Notes under the pieces: model-generated
Database searches by the model: none
Seen by the model: the letters and a program-made list of their open reading frames with translations, nothing else
Told to the model about the DNA's origin: nothing
Assembly: GCF_026013615.1 (NCBI RefSeq)
Contig: NZ_JAPDPI010000032.1
Span: 1 to 59,661 of the forward strand
Origin: Plebeiibacterium marinum
GTDB lineage: Bacteria > Bacteroidota > Bacteroidia > Bacteroidales > Marinilabiliaceae
DNA length: 59,661 bases
Reading direction: 5' to 3'
Translations under genes and position numbers: made by a program
Shown here: one piece after another, positions 9,272 through 17,931 of the stretch
Layout: each line of letters opens with the position of its first letter
How positions within the stretch are numbered: the stretch's first letter is position 1

Positions 9272-10285
9272 TTATAGGTTTGATTTAGCGATAACCTGTT
9301 CAATTTTAGACAAAGAAATCTGGTCTTGGTTAAGGCGAAAGTGCTTTGTTGAATGGTGTTGCGATAAATATTCTTGTTCCGTTTGCCCTGGTGTAGGAAT
9401 AAGCAGAGCTTGTCTGTTAATCGCGTCCAGATCCATAATTGTGGAATAGCCGGGTCTGCAAATAATTAAACGGGCATTAACCAGATAGCTTTTAATTTGT
9501 TGGGAAGTTGTACCGGGTACAATCGTAATATTTTTGAATTGCTCTTTCGACTGAAAATCCATCTTTCCCTGGATGATAAGCGTTTTTTGAGTGCTTTTTT
9601 TAAGAGCCGAGATTAATGTGCTTTCAAATTCGGATCGAGCAGGTTCTGGTCCTGATAGTATGGCAACAATATCAAATTTGGGTGTGTCAATTAATTTTTT
9701 AATTTCTGAAAATCGGGTGAGAGGGAAGATAAAAGTTGAGTTTTGGGGCTGTGGGTATTTATGGCTTAAATCGCCACTTAAGTTATTGTCAGGATCGGGA
9801 TAATCAGGAATCCAGCATTCATCGTATTTGTTGACAATGGAATTGATGATTTTATGTATGGCATACTCAAATAAAGAAAACTTCCCGGGGAGTTTAATCA
9901 TGAGTTGATGGGTGATAAAGACTGATTTTGTTTTTTTGTTCCAAAGTCCATACCTGTTGTCAGATACTATAATATCAATATGGTGGGAGCCGAGGATTTT
10001 TTTTAGCCTGAAATGCTCTCCTACAGCATTTATTATAATGGCAGGTATTAGCTTAATCAGTTTAAATGAGTTTTTGTTGGATGAAAACTTAATGTTTACA
10101 TCTTTAAGTCTTATATGTGTCAGGTTTGGAAATTCTTTTGCTGTGTAAGTAAGAGCATTTCCATCGGCAGCAATAATAACTTTGTGACCCTGATTTAAGA
10201 ATGTGTTAATTAAGGGAACCATGCGTGAAGCATGGCCTAGTCCCCAATTTAGTGGACAAACCAGATATGTTAATTGGTCATTCAA
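9272..10285 (-). CDS. Glycosyltransferase, GT28/MurG-like fold
   Basis: This 337-residue protein has a GT-B-type layout. The N-terminal donor/acceptor lobe carries CPLNWGLGHASRMVPL, equivalent to the glycine-rich GxGHxxR loop of MurG-like enzymes. The C-terminal lobe carries RPGYSTIMDLDAINRQALLIPTPGQTE-like sequence, the usual nucleotide-sugar contact region, here with PGQTEQEYLSQHH. It lacks a signal peptide and probably acts at the inner membrane face on an unknown lipid or glycan acceptor. It follows the radical SAM gene by 4 nt, so the two form an operon. The specific sugar and acceptor cannot be assigned. Confidence 0.85.
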   Translation of the reverse strand: MNDQLTYLVCPLNWGLGHASRMVPLINTFLNQGHKVIIAADGNALTYTAKEFPNLTHIRLKDVNIKFSSNKNSFKLIKLIPAIIINAVGEHFRLKKILGSHHIDIIVSDNRYGLWNKKTKSVFITHQLMIKLPGKFSLFEYAIHKIINSIVNKYDECWIPDYPDPDNNLSGDLSHKYPQPQNSTFIFPLTRFSEIKKLIDTPKFDIVAILSGPEPARSEFESTLISALKKSTQKTLIIQGKMDFQSKEQFKNITIVPGTTSQQIKSYLVNARLIICRPGYSTIMDLDAINRQALLIPTPGQTEQEYLSQHHSTKHFRLNQDQISLSKIEQVIAKSNL

Positions 10286-10289
10286 TGTT

Positions 10290-11069
10290 TTATCCCGACA
10301 CTTGTGTTGTAATGCCTATATTTTCAATTCGTAGTGCTATTTCTTTTAATTTTGCCAGAGAAACTTTTTCAAGCTCATCAATGGGGGTGTCTCGTTCAAT
10401 AGTATAAATCATTACCTGTTTTGGGGCAATTTCTTTAATTAATTTTACCCATGATGTAATGTCCTCTTCAGTGGTATTGTCAATAGGATTTCCTTTGTAA
10501 GTTCCCTTAACAAACATCGTCTGGATGATTAAATTTCCTTTAAACTTCTTAAGGTTTTTGACTGTGTCGTTAAGGGAGAATGGTGCTACCGGTTGGTCAA
10601 GCATAACAATGCTATCGGTTAAACCAGAATCCAGTTTCAGAATGTTGTCATCAATTTTATTCAGTGCCCTAAATACATTGGGTTTATTAATTAAGGTTGA
10701 GTTTGAAAGTACTGCAATTCTAGCCTTAGGGTAATAGTGATTCCTTAATTCAATAGTTCCATCTATTATTTCCTCAAATTCTTTATGTATTGTAGGCTCT
10801 CCGTTTCCAGCAAAAGTAATAACATCCAACGGGCTTTCTTTATGTTTCATTTCAACAAGTACTTCCTTCAGTCTTGTTAGTACTTCTGTCTTTGAGGGCA
10901 TCTGTGTTTTAATGTCTGCATGTTCGTTGTTGAACCCACATTCACAATATATGCAGTCGAAAGTACATATTTTTTTATTTACGGGTAAAAGGTTTATGCC
11001 CAATGATACGCCCAGCCTTCGGCTCTTTACCGGGCCAAATATAATATCCTCAAAAAGAAAAGTTCCCAT
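10290..11069 (-). CDS. Radical SAM protein (COG0731-like)
   Basis: The CxxxCxxC motif that binds the [4Fe-4S] cluster is at Cys35, Cys39 and Cys42 (CTFDCIYC). It is preceded by FGPVKSRRLGVSLGIN, which is typical of the COG0731 radical SAM group related to TYW1/wybutosine-type enzymes. A GNGEPT motif (part of the SAM-binding site) follows in the mid region, then VIQTMFVKG and a late segment VMIYTIERDTPIDEL. Length is 259 residues. It starts an operon with the glycosyltransferase. The reaction is not known; tRNA modification is only a guess from the family. Confidence 0.88.
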   Translation of the reverse strand: MGTFLFEDIIFGPVKSRRLGVSLGINLLPVNKKICTFDCIYCECGFNNEHADIKTQMPSKTEVLTRLKEVLVEMKHKESPLDVITFAGNGEPTIHKEFEEIIDGTIELRNHYYPKARIAVLSNSTLINKPNVFRALNKIDDNILKLDSGLTDSIVMLDQPVAPFSLNDTVKNLKKFKGNLIIQTMFVKGTYKGNPIDNTTEEDITSWVKLIKEIAPKQVMIYTIERDTPIDELEKVSLAKLKEIALRIENIGITTQVSG

Positions 11070-11100
11070 TGTTTGTAATCATCAATTTTCAAAAATCATC

Positions 11101-11108
11101 CAAAAGTA
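11101..11108 (-). promoter_or_regulatory. Candidate -7 element for the radical SAM operon
   Basis: The minus strand reads TACTTTTG, a TAnnTTTG match, about 32 nt upstream of the ATG. No good -33 element is visible. Confidence 0.35.
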
Positions 11109-11201
11109 GTGCTTGTGGTATTAAGTATAAAATGATTTGGGAGGTTTTTACGTATTGCAATACTTTTTTTAAAATATTTCTTCAAAAAAATCAAAATATA
11201 A

Positions 11202-11231
11202 TTGGATTTTTATAAATTATCATTATCTTTG
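11202..11231 (+). promoter_or_regulatory. Bacteroidota-type promoter of a candidate small RNA
   Basis: TTG at 11202-11204 and TATCTTTG at 11224-11231 are 19 nt apart, the same geometry as the sdh promoter. The next plus-strand signal is an intrinsic terminator 44 nt downstream, with no ORF between them. Confidence 0.55.
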
Positions 11232-11236
11232 TATTA

Positions 11237-11310
11237 ACTCATAGTTTAGGGTTAGGTTTGGTTAAAGATTGGAAAGCATCTGTATGAACGTTATACAGAT
11301 GCTTTTTTTA
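11237..11310 (+). ncRNA. Candidate small RNA or attenuated leader
   Basis: A transcript from the promoter at 11202-11231 would start near 11237 and stop at a strong intrinsic terminator. The terminator has 11-bp perfect arms at 11275-11285 and 11293-11303, a 7-nt loop and then seven T residues. The predicted RNA is about 70-75 nt, with a G/T-rich 5' half (GGTTAGGTTTGGTT). It has no coding capacity. It could be an independent sRNA or a leader that is mostly terminated upstream of holB, which also has its own -7 element at 11398. Confidence 0.4.
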
Positions 11311-11397
11311 TTTAGGTAAACCAGGTTAAACTATTTCTTCTAACATCTGGTAGTGATGTTATCATTGTCACCTTTTTAATACTATCCGTGATTTTGT

Positions 11398-11405
11398 TAT
11401 CTTTG
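11398..11405 (+). promoter_or_regulatory. -7 element of the holB operon
   Basis: TATCTTTG matches TAnnTTTG and lies about 28 nt before the holB ATG. The -33 region is only weakly conserved. Confidence 0.5.
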
Positions 11406-11433
11406 GCAAATTGTAAATTAATGCAGAAAATAC

Positions 11434-12576
11434 ATGTTGTTTAAACAGGTTGTAGGTCAGCAAGATATAAAAAACAGACTGGTTAGGATGGTGCACGAAA
11501 ATAGGGTAAGCCATTCACTACTATTTACCGGGCCGGAAGGAAATGGAAAATTAGCTGTAGCTATAGCGTTTGCTCAATATATAAATTGTCTTGCTCCAAC
11601 CGGGGGAGATTCTTGTGGCGTATGTTCTTCGTGTATTAAATATAACAAGTTGGTTCATCCCGATCTTCACTTTGTTTTTCCTGTAATTAAAACTACATCA
11701 GAAAAAAATCCGGTTAGTGACACCTATATTTCCGAGTGGAGGGAATTGGTAAATGAAAATCCCTATTTCACATTAACATCCTGGTTGAATAAAATCAGAA
11801 AAGAAGGTGAGAATAAGCAAGGGGCGATTTTTACAGCAGAGAGTTCTGAGATTATCCGTAAACTAAGCCTTAAAACTTTTGAAGGGAAGTTTAAGGTGAT
11901 GATTGTATGGATGCCGGAAAAAATGAATGAGGCAACAGCTAATAAGTTGTTGAAAATACTTGAAGAGCCTTACCCAAATACTGTTTTTATTTTGGTTTCC
12001 AATACTCCGGATCAAATGATTTCCACTATTTTGTCACGTACGCAACAATTAAAAATTCCTGCTTTGGCAGAGAATGAAATAGCGCATTTCCTGGCAGATA
12101 AATATGGAGTTCAGGAAGAAGTAGCTTTAGGAGCAGCCAAGGTGGCTAATGGCAGTATAATAGAAGGGATTGAACAGGTTCAGATGAGTGAGGATAATCA
12201 GTTCTTTTTCGAAAGTTTTAAGCAGATGATGCGTCATAGCTATGCCAGAAAAGTTAAAGATATGCTTGCTTGGGTAGAGGATATGAGTAAGCAGCCACGT
12301 GAAAAGCAGCGAAATTTTTTAAACTACGCGATTAAAATGATTCGGGAGAATTATATTATGAACTTTAAGCAACCTGATATTGTTTACCTGACTTCGGAAC
12401 AGCATGAATGGTCAAAAAAGTTTTCGCCGTTTATTAACGATAAAAATGCTTTGATGATAGCAGAAGATTTTGCCCTTGCTGATTCGCATATTGGGCAAAA
12501 TGGGAATAGTAAAGTTGTTTTATTTGACCTGGCCCTGAAATTGATTATCTCCATTAAAACAGGAGTTGAAAGTTAG
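11434..12576 (+). CDS. holB: DNA polymerase III delta' subunit
   Basis: This is a clamp-loader AAA+ subunit that helps load the sliding clamp during replication. The 380 residues begin with a Walker A-like GPEGNGKL (residues 33-40). Zinc ligands follow at Cys52, Cys61, Cys64 and Cys67. A KLLKILEEP segment and LSRTQQL take the place of the usual SRC sensor. Delta' proteins often have degenerate ATP sites, which fits the altered sensor motif. The gene starts a run of housekeeping genes with ricT-like and gldH, an order common in Bacteroidota. DnaX-type gamma/tau is excluded by the short length and degenerate motifs. Confidence 0.92.
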   Translation: MLFKQVVGQQDIKNRLVRMVHENRVSHSLLFTGPEGNGKLAVAIAFAQYINCLAPTGGDSCGVCSSCIKYNKLVHPDLHFVFPVIKTTSEKNPVSDTYISEWRELVNENPYFTLTSWLNKIRKEGENKQGAIFTAESSEIIRKLSLKTFEGKFKVMIVWMPEKMNEATANKLLKILEEPYPNTVFILVSNTPDQMISTILSRTQQLKIPALAENEIAHFLADKYGVQEEVALGAAKVANGSIIEGIEQVQMSEDNQFFFESFKQMMRHSYARKVKDMLAWVEDMSKQPREKQRNFLNYAIKMIRENYIMNFKQPDIVYLTSEQHEWSKKFSPFINDKNALMIAEDFALADSHIGQNGNSKVVLFDLALKLIISIKTGVES

Positions 12577-12768
12577 TTTGGAAAGTTTGAATAGCTTGAC
12601 TATTTTTAACAAGTTAATTTTTAAGCAGGAAGAAGAAACTTGTATCTGAAAATTAATGCAAGAACAAGTAAGCAGCTTGATTAGAATAATACTGATGATT
12701 CAGATTAGTTTTTTCGGATAGCTGCTAAATAATATATACTCAGGCATTACGCCTTTAAAATTTTATAC

Positions 12769-13911
12769 ATGGAAGAAGTACAATCAAAGTGCAGTACTTG
12801 TGTTGACAGATGTGGAAAATTAGATGTTTATGACTGGTTGGCAGATGTGCCTGAGAGTTGTAATGTATCTGATGTTGTTGAAATACAGTTTAAAAACACC
12901 CGCAAAAGCTACTATAAAAATACAAACGGTTTAAGGTTAAAAAAAGGTGATGTTGTTGCAGTGGAGGCTTCTCCGGGGCATGATATAGGAACCGTTTCAT
13001 GTACAGGCGAAATTGCAGTTATGCAAATGAAAAAGAACCGTTTTAATATTTCAGATTACGAATTTAAAAGGGTTTACCGTCATGCAAAGCCTGTTGATTA
13101 TGAAAAATGGGAAGAGGCAAAAGGTCTTGAGCATCAAACCATGATTGAGAGCAGGCAAATATCTGCAGACCTGAATCTGAATATGAAGATTGGGGATGTG
13201 GAGTATCAGGGAGACCGGACTAAGGCAATATTCTATTATATAGCTGATGAAAGGGTAGATTTCAGGCAGTTGATCAAAGTGCTCGCAGATCGTTTTAAAG
13301 TGCGTATTGAAATGCGTCAGATTGGGGCACGTCAGGAAGCCGGTAGGATTGGTGGGATTGGTCCTTGCGGAAGGGAATTGTGTTGCAGCTCTTGGATAAC
13401 AAACTTTGTATCAGTAACTACTAATGCAGCTCGCTATCAGGAAATTTCATTGAATCCTCAAAAACTTGCCGGGCAGTGTGGAAAACTAAAATGTTGTTTG
13501 AACTTTGAGTTGGATGCCTATATTGACGCGCAAAAGGATTTTCCATCGACAGAAATTGCTTTGGAAACGCAGGATGGTACTTTTTATCACTTTAAAACAG
13601 ATATTTTTAAAGGGGTAATGAGTTACTCCAGCGATAAAAATATACCAGCTAATATTACCGAGGTCCCAGTGGACAGGGTAAAAGAAATTATTCGTTTGAA
13701 TAAGAGGGGTAAGAAGGTTTCCGGGTTGGTTGATGACAGGAATGTTGCTCAGGTAAGCAGGACCAAGCAGCTCGATTACCAAAATGTGGTAGGCGAAGAT
13801 AGTATTTCGCGTTTTGATGAGCCAAAGAAAAGTGGTAATAGAAACCGGAACAAGCGAAGAAGAAAGCCCAATAACAGAAACCAGAATCAAAACCCAAAAA
13901 ACAAAAAGTAG
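12769..13911 (+). CDS. ricT: PSP1 domain protein, RicT/YaaT-like
   Basis: This cytoplasmic protein of 380 residues carries the PSP1 C-terminal domain. The RicT-type cysteine-rich signature is GPCGRELCCSSW followed by GQCGKLKCCLNFE, which in Bacillus RicT takes part in an Fe-S-binding RicAFT complex affecting RNase Y and development. Extra cysteines occur near the N-terminus (CSTCVDRCGK). The C-terminus ends in a strongly basic Asn/Lys/Arg tail, which suggests RNA or ribosome contact. Partners RicA and RicF are not in the window, so the role here may differ. The stop is 1 nt before the gldH start, giving likely translational coupling. Confidence 0.88.
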   Translation: MEEVQSKCSTCVDRCGKLDVYDWLADVPESCNVSDVVEIQFKNTRKSYYKNTNGLRLKKGDVVAVEASPGHDIGTVSCTGEIAVMQMKKNRFNISDYEFKRVYRHAKPVDYEKWEEAKGLEHQTMIESRQISADLNLNMKIGDVEYQGDRTKAIFYYIADERVDFRQLIKVLADRFKVRIEMRQIGARQEAGRIGGIGPCGRELCCSSWITNFVSVTTNAARYQEISLNPQKLAGQCGKLKCCLNFELDAYIDAQKDFPSTEIALETQDGTFYHFKTDIFKGVMSYSSDKNIPANITEVPVDRVKEIIRLNKRGKKVSGLVDDRNVAQVSRTKQLDYQNVVGEDSISRFDEPKKSGNRNRNKRRRKPNNRNQNQNPKNKK

Positions 13912-13912
13912 C

Positions 13913-14371
13913 ATGAGACTTTTGTTGTTAGTGCTTTCTGTTGTGTTGGTATGTTCATGCGGTCCTGCAAAATGGTATGATCATGAAGTCGCTATTCCGG
14001 AAACAGGTTGGCATAAAGATACTGTAGCTGTTTTTAATAGTAACATTACCAAGTTAGATGAGTCATGCCATTTGTTGATACAAGTATCAAACGTTGATCA
14101 ATACAGTTATAGTAATCTATGGCTGTTTGTAGATGCGGTGTCTCCTTCAGGAAATGTTCAGCGCGACACATTGGAATGTATACTCGCTAATCATGAAGGC
14201 AAGTGGTTTGGAGATAAGACCAGGGATACATATAAAAGTTTGCATCCCTATAAATTAAATGTCCGTTTTCCAGAAGAGGGGCTATATAAATATTATTTGG
14301 TTCAGGGTATGCGGGATACTGTGCTGACTGGGGTAAAATCGATTGGGGTACAAATTATAGAAACAAAATAG
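13913..14371 (+). CDS. gldH: Gliding motility lipoprotein GldH
   Basis: GldH is a lipoprotein needed for gliding in Flavobacterium and associated with the type IX secretion/motility machinery. The start at 13913 gives 152 residues with a lipoprotein signal ending VLVCSC. The GldH body is recognised from the YDHEVAIPETGWHKDTVAVF opening, the central SYSNLWLFVDAVSPSGN and the late EGLYKYYLVQGMRDTVLTG. An in-frame ATG 99 nt upstream lies inside ricT and would hide the signal peptide, so it was rejected. Many non-gliding Bacteroidota also keep gldH, so motility is not proved. Confidence 0.9.
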   Translation: MRLLLLVLSVVLVCSCGPAKWYDHEVAIPETGWHKDTVAVFNSNITKLDESCHLLIQVSNVDQYSYSNLWLFVDAVSPSGNVQRDTLECILANHEGKWFGDKTRDTYKSLHPYKLNVRFPEEGLYKYYLVQGMRDTVLTGVKSIGVQIIETK

Positions 14372-14438
14372 TTGAGTCTCCAGCTTTGTGCCTTCAGAAA
14401 AAAAAAGGTATGAGCTGTGATTTTTATATTGAATTAAG

Positions 14439-15203
14439 GTGGGAAAGAATAAGTTATACAAGTTTGCAAAATTAGAGACCTATCCGCATGTTTTCCAGGT
14501 AAAATTTGATGAGCCTGACAGGGAAGATTTTCATATGAAAGGGAAGTGGAAAAGGGAATTTTTTAAAAATGATAATCCTTTAGTGCTTGAACTAGGCTGT
14601 GGAAAGGGAGAGTATACTGTAGGACTCGGAGAGTTATATCCTGATAAAAATTTTATTGGGATGGATATAAAAGGAGCCAGGATTTACACAGGGGCTACTC
14701 AGGCCTTAAAAAAGGAGTTAAACAATGTAGCTTTTATTAGAGCTAAGATTGAATTGATTACATCGTTTTTTGATGTAGATGAGGTAGATGAAATATGGAT
14801 CACTTTTCCTGATCCGCAAATGAAAAAAACAAGAAAACGTTTAACCTCAACCCGCTTTCTTGAGTTTTATAAAGAGATACTAAATCCGGAAGGGATTATA
14901 CATTTAAAAACAGATAGTAACTTTTTATATACATATACCGATGCTGTGGTAAAAGAAAACAATCTCCCTTGCGAGATCAATACTTCTGATTTGTACAACA
15001 GTGATCTTGTAGATAAGATACTTAGCATAAAAACTTTTTACGAAGGACAGTTTTATGAGCAAGGTATCCCGATTAAGTATATAAAGTTTGTAGTACCCAA
15101 GAGTAAAGAATTGGTGGAGCCTGAAATTGAGATAGAATACGATGATTACCGGAGTTATAACCGGGGTTCAAAAATGCCGGAAAACAGAAAAATGGGAAAG
15201 TAA
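14439..15203 (+). CDS. trmB: tRNA (guanine-N7-)-methyltransferase
   Basis: TrmB uses S-adenosylmethionine to form m7G at position 46 of tRNAs. The SAM-binding motif [20 protein letters not shown] lies near residues 50-70, and the characteristic [15 protein letters not shown] follows near 124-140. Length is 254 residues with a Bacteroidota-specific C-terminal extension. Translation starts at a GTG giving [20 protein letters not shown], which matches the conserved start of the family in this phylum. The next gene starts 6 nt downstream. Confidence 0.95.
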   Translation: MGKNKLYKFAKLETYPHVFQVKFDEPDREDFHMKGKWKREFFKNDNPLVLELGCGKGEYTVGLGELYPDKNFIGMDIKGARIYTGATQALKKELNNVAFIRAKIELITSFFDVDEVDEIWITFPDPQMKKTRKRLTSTRFLEFYKEILNPEGIIHLKTDSNFLYTYTDAVVKENNLPCEINTSDLYNSDLVDKILSIKTFYEGQFYEQGIPIKYIKFVVPKSKELVEPEIEIEYDDYRSYNRGSKMPENRKMGK

Positions 15204-15209
15204 TTTGAT

Positions 15210-15548
15210 ATGGATCAGGATTTTTTTCAACAAGTTTACCTGGTCGTAAAACAAATTCCTTACGGAAGGGTTACATCATATGGCGCCATTGCCAGATACC
15301 TTGGTGCTGCCAGGTCGAGCAGGATGGTTGGTTGGGCGCTGAACAATTGTAAAATGAATATTGATTACATTCCTGCGCATCGGGTGGTTAACAGAAATGG
15401 TTTGCTTACCGGCAAGGCAGCTTTTCCAGGAAATAATACTATGGCAGAGATGCTTCTTAGTGAAGGGGTAAAGGTGAAAGATGATCGGGTTGTTGACTTT
15501 AAAGATGTTTTTTGGGATCCTGAGTTGCTGAATCCTGAGTTGGATTAA
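15210..15548 (+). CDS. Alkyltransferase-like protein (MGMT family, ATL)
   Basis: This 112-residue protein matches the DNA-binding domain of O6-methylguanine-DNA methyltransferases (PYGRVTSYGAIARYLG, then SRMVGWALNNC). The PCHRV active-site motif is PAHRVVNRNG, so the acceptor cysteine is replaced by alanine. Such alkyltransferase-like proteins bind alkylated guanine and hand it to nucleotide excision repair instead of repairing it directly. It is cotranscribed with trmB (6-nt gap). The assignment to the ATL group rests on the Cys-to-Ala change, which is clear in the sequence. Confidence 0.93.
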   Translation: MDQDFFQQVYLVVKQIPYGRVTSYGAIARYLGAARSSRMVGWALNNCKMNIDYIPAHRVVNRNGLLTGKAAFPGNNTMAEMLLSEGVKVKDDRVVDFKDVFWDPELLNPELD

Positions 15549-15642
15549 TAATCGGGAGCAAAGATCTCGTGTTTTCGTAAAGCTTTATATAATTGCACAA
15601 AAAAACATATTGAGAATATGCTCATGAGTGAAAGATATGTTA

Positions 15643-15650
15643 TATATTTG
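15643..15650 (+). promoter_or_regulatory. Candidate -7 element upstream of mrp
   Basis: TATATTTG fits TAnnTTTG about 100 nt before the mrp start. No -33 match is visible, so this is tentative. Confidence 0.3.
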
Positions 15651-15748
15651 CAATTATTTAAATTCAATTCAAATAAAGATAAGGCGTGGGTTGAATAATT
15701 TTAACATACAATGTTAAGGGTTTAGTATAGAATTAAAATAATTAAGAT

Positions 15749-16858
15749 ATGAGTTTTTATCCGCAGTTGGTTTTAGATGCGTTAAAGCATGTGCGTCATC
15801 CGGGAAAAGGGAAAGATATTGTTTCATTGGAAATGGTTGAGGATGATATCAGGATTGATGGTAAGAGGATTAGTTTTAGCTTGTTGTTTGACAGGGCAAA
15901 TGATCCTATGATTCCATCCATTAAAAAAGCATGTGTGCAGGCTGTTTTGACCTATGTAGGAGAAGATGCCGACATTAAGGGTAACATCTATGTAAAGGTT
16001 AAAAACAAACCCAGTGTAGCTCCGGAACAGCCCTTAAAAGATGTAAAAAATATTATTGCGGTAGCATCCGGAAAAGGAGGGGTGGGTAAATCAACTGTTA
16101 CTTCAAACTTAGCGGTGGCTTTGGCTAAAGAAGGTTATAGGGTTGGTTTGCTAGATGCCGATATTTTTGGCCCTTCTATACCAAAGATGTTTAAGACTGA
16201 AGATGCCCGGCCGGTTTTGGAAAAAGTAGACGGAAAGGATAAAATCATACCAGTTGAAAAATATGGTATCAAGATGCTTTCCATAGGCTATTTCGTAGAC
16301 CCCAAAGATGCCACTATCTGGAGGGGGGCAATGGCAACGAATGCCATTAAGCAGTTAATTACCGAGGGAAATTGGGGTGAGCTGGATTACTTGTTAATAG
16401 ACCTTCCTCCGGGAACCAGTGATATTCATCTGACAATGGTGCAAACATTGGCCATTACCGGAGCTGTAATTGTTACTACGCCTCAGGATGTAGCTCTTGC
16501 AGATGCTATTAAGGGGGTCAGCATGTTTAATAGTAAAAATATTAATGTGCCGATTTTAGGATTGGTTGAAAATATGGCTTGGTTCACTCCTGCAGAGTTG
16601 CCGGATAACAAGTATTATATTTTTGGGAAAGATGGTGGTAAGAAGTTGGCAGAAGAATTGGGTGTTAGTTTGTTGGGGCAGATCCCTATTGTACAGAGTA
16701 TACGTGAAGGAGGAGATTCCGGGGCACCATCTGCAACTAATGAGAATACACTGACAGGTAAAGCTTTTATGGAAGTTGCCGGCAAAATTGTTGAAATCAT
16801 AGATAAGAGAAATTCAGACCTGCCACCAACAAAGGTGGTTGAGATAAAAACTCGTTAA
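15749..16858 (+). CDS. apbC: Mrp/NBP35-type Fe-S cluster carrier ATPase
   Basis: Mrp/ApbC proteins bind and transfer Fe-S clusters with ATP. The 369 residues start with a MIP18/DUF59-like domain (about 1-90). A deviant Walker A follows at about 108-116 (GKGGVGKST), then DADIFGPSIPKMF and LIDLPPGTSDIHLT. The usual CxxC of Mrp proteins is absent at the VENMAWFTPAELP position, where it would normally follow. This form is common in Bacteroidota, though it makes the cluster-binding mode less certain. It is followed 2 nt later by a NifU-domain gene, consistent with a shared Fe-S role. Confidence 0.93.
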   Translation: MSFYPQLVLDALKHVRHPGKGKDIVSLEMVEDDIRIDGKRISFSLLFDRANDPMIPSIKKACVQAVLTYVGEDADIKGNIYVKVKNKPSVAPEQPLKDVKNIIAVASGKGGVGKSTVTSNLAVALAKEGYRVGLLDADIFGPSIPKMFKTEDARPVLEKVDGKDKIIPVEKYGIKMLSIGYFVDPKDATIWRGAMATNAIKQLITEGNWGELDYLLIDLPPGTSDIHLTMVQTLAITGAVIVTTPQDVALADAIKGVSMFNSKNINVPILGLVENMAWFTPAELPDNKYYIFGKDGGKKLAEELGVSLLGQIPIVQSIREGGDSGAPSATNENTLTGKAFMEVAGKIVEIIDKRNSDLPPTKVVEIKTR

Positions 16859-16860
16859 TT

Positions 16861-17100
16861 ATGGATAAACTGAAATACGAAAAAGTTGAGGAAGCTTTAG
16901 AAGCAGTCAGACCTTATTTAAAGGCTGATGGCGGTGATATTTCATTGGTTGAGGTTACGGATGATTTTATTGTTAGGGTGAAATTAATGGGGGCTTGTAA
17001 TGGTTGTCCAATGAGTTATCAAACAATGAAATTTGGAGTTGAACAGGTTGTGAAAAAAATGTTGCCCGAAGTTAAAGCTGTGGAAACAGTTCAGGGGTAA
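16861..17100 (+). CDS. NifU C-terminal domain Fe-S scaffold/carrier
   Basis: This 79-residue single-domain protein resembles the NifU C-terminal (Nfu) domain. It has the CxxC ligand pair at Cys46 and Cys49 in GACNGCPMSYQTM and the preceding YLKADGGDISLVEV strand typical of the fold. Nfu domains carry a [4Fe-4S] cluster to apo-proteins. It is in an operon with mrp, with an overlap-like 2-nt spacing, and is followed by a terminator. Confidence 0.93.
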   Translation: MDKLKYEKVEEALEAVRPYLKADGGDISLVEVTDDFIVRVKLMGACNGCPMSYQTMKFGVEQVVKKMLPEVKAVETVQG

Positions 17101-17126
17101 ATATTTAACGAATTTTTTAGATGATG

Positions 17127-17160
17127 AGCCATGGTTTTTATGACCGTGGCTTATTTTTTT
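17127..17160 (+). terminator. Rho-independent terminator of mrp-nifU
   Basis: AGCCATGG (17127-17134) pairs with CCGTGGCT (17144-17151) with one G-U pair, followed by an A and eight T residues. It lies 26 nt after the stop. Confidence 0.8.
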
Positions 17161-17184
17161 TGAGCTAATTACTAGTTTTGTTTG

Positions 17185-17883
17185 ATGGAAAAGAAGTTTA
17201 AATGGATTGGCTTTGATGCTGATGATACATTGTGGGAGAACGAACCTTATTTCAGGGAAGCAGAGCGCTGTTTTTGTGAGTTGCTAAAAGAGTATGGAAG
17301 TGAGGAGGAGTTGGTTCGGTCATTATTAGATACCGAGATTGGCAATATTGAGTATTATGGCTATGGTATTAAAGGCTTTATACTTTCCCTTATTGAAACT
17401 GGTTTAAAAGTGTCTGATGGAGAATTGCCTCAATCTGTAGTAAATAAACTTATTGACTTGGGTAAAGAGTTGCTTTGTAAACCGGTTGTTCTGTTAGATG
17501 GGGTGGAGGAAGTTCTTATTTCACTTGTAAATGCAGGGTACAGGCTTATTGTTGTTACCAAAGGTGATCTTTTGGATCAGCAAAGGAAACTACAGAAATC
17601 AGGACTTGAAAAGTATTTTCATCATATTGAAATTGTAAGTGAAAAGAATGAAGATAATTACAGGAAACTGCTCGGGCATCTTGATGTGGATCCTAAAGAT
17701 TTTTTAATGGTCGGCAATTCTTTAAAGTCTGATGTTATGCCGGTTTTGGGTATTGGAGCATACGCAGTACATGTGCCTTTTCATACTACATGGATTCATG
17801 AACATGTAGACAATGTTGATCAGATACACCATTATTGGGAGATTGAAAAGATTGCTGAAATTCATAAAATTCTGGATGTCTAA
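17185..17883 (+). CDS. HAD-family hydrolase
   Basis: This is a haloacid dehalogenase-like phosphatase of 232 residues. Motif I is FDADDTLW with the nucleophile Asp11 and acid/base Asp13. The cap is helical (about 17-95). Motif II is VVTKG, motif III is around KNEDNYRKLL, and motif IV is MVGNSLKSD. A small phosphorylated metabolite is the likely substrate, but it cannot be named. I chose the ATG at 17185 over the TTG immediately before it. It lies after a terminator and before another, so it is probably monocistronic. Confidence 0.9.
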   Translation: MEKKFKWIGFDADDTLWENEPYFREAERCFCELLKEYGSEEELVRSLLDTEIGNIEYYGYGIKGFILSLIETGLKVSDGELPQSVVNKLIDLGKELLCKPVVLLDGVEEVLISLVNAGYRLIVVTKGDLLDQQRKLQKSGLEKYFHHIEIVSEKNEDNYRKLLGHLDVDPKDFLMVGNSLKSDVMPVLGIGAYAVHVPFHTTWIHEHVDNVDQIHHYWEIEKIAEIHKILDV

Positions 17884-17895
17884 ATTCAATAAAAT

Positions 17896-17931
17896 GGGTA
17901 ATGTGTTGAATATTACCCTATTGTGATTTTT
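17896..17931 (+). terminator. Probable Rho-independent terminator
   Basis: GGGTAAT (17896-17902) pairs with ATTACCC (17912-17918), with a T-rich tract starting about ten bases later. The stem is short, so this is a moderate call. Confidence 0.5.

Noticed and set aside
9076-9303. N-terminal extension of the membrane-anchored unknown
   Set aside because: It would overlap the glycosyltransferase and precede a good ribosome-binding site and signal-anchor start at 9075.
13814-13912. Longer gldH start at 13814
   Set aside because: It lies inside ricT and would bury the lipoprotein signal peptide; the ATG at 13913 fits the family.
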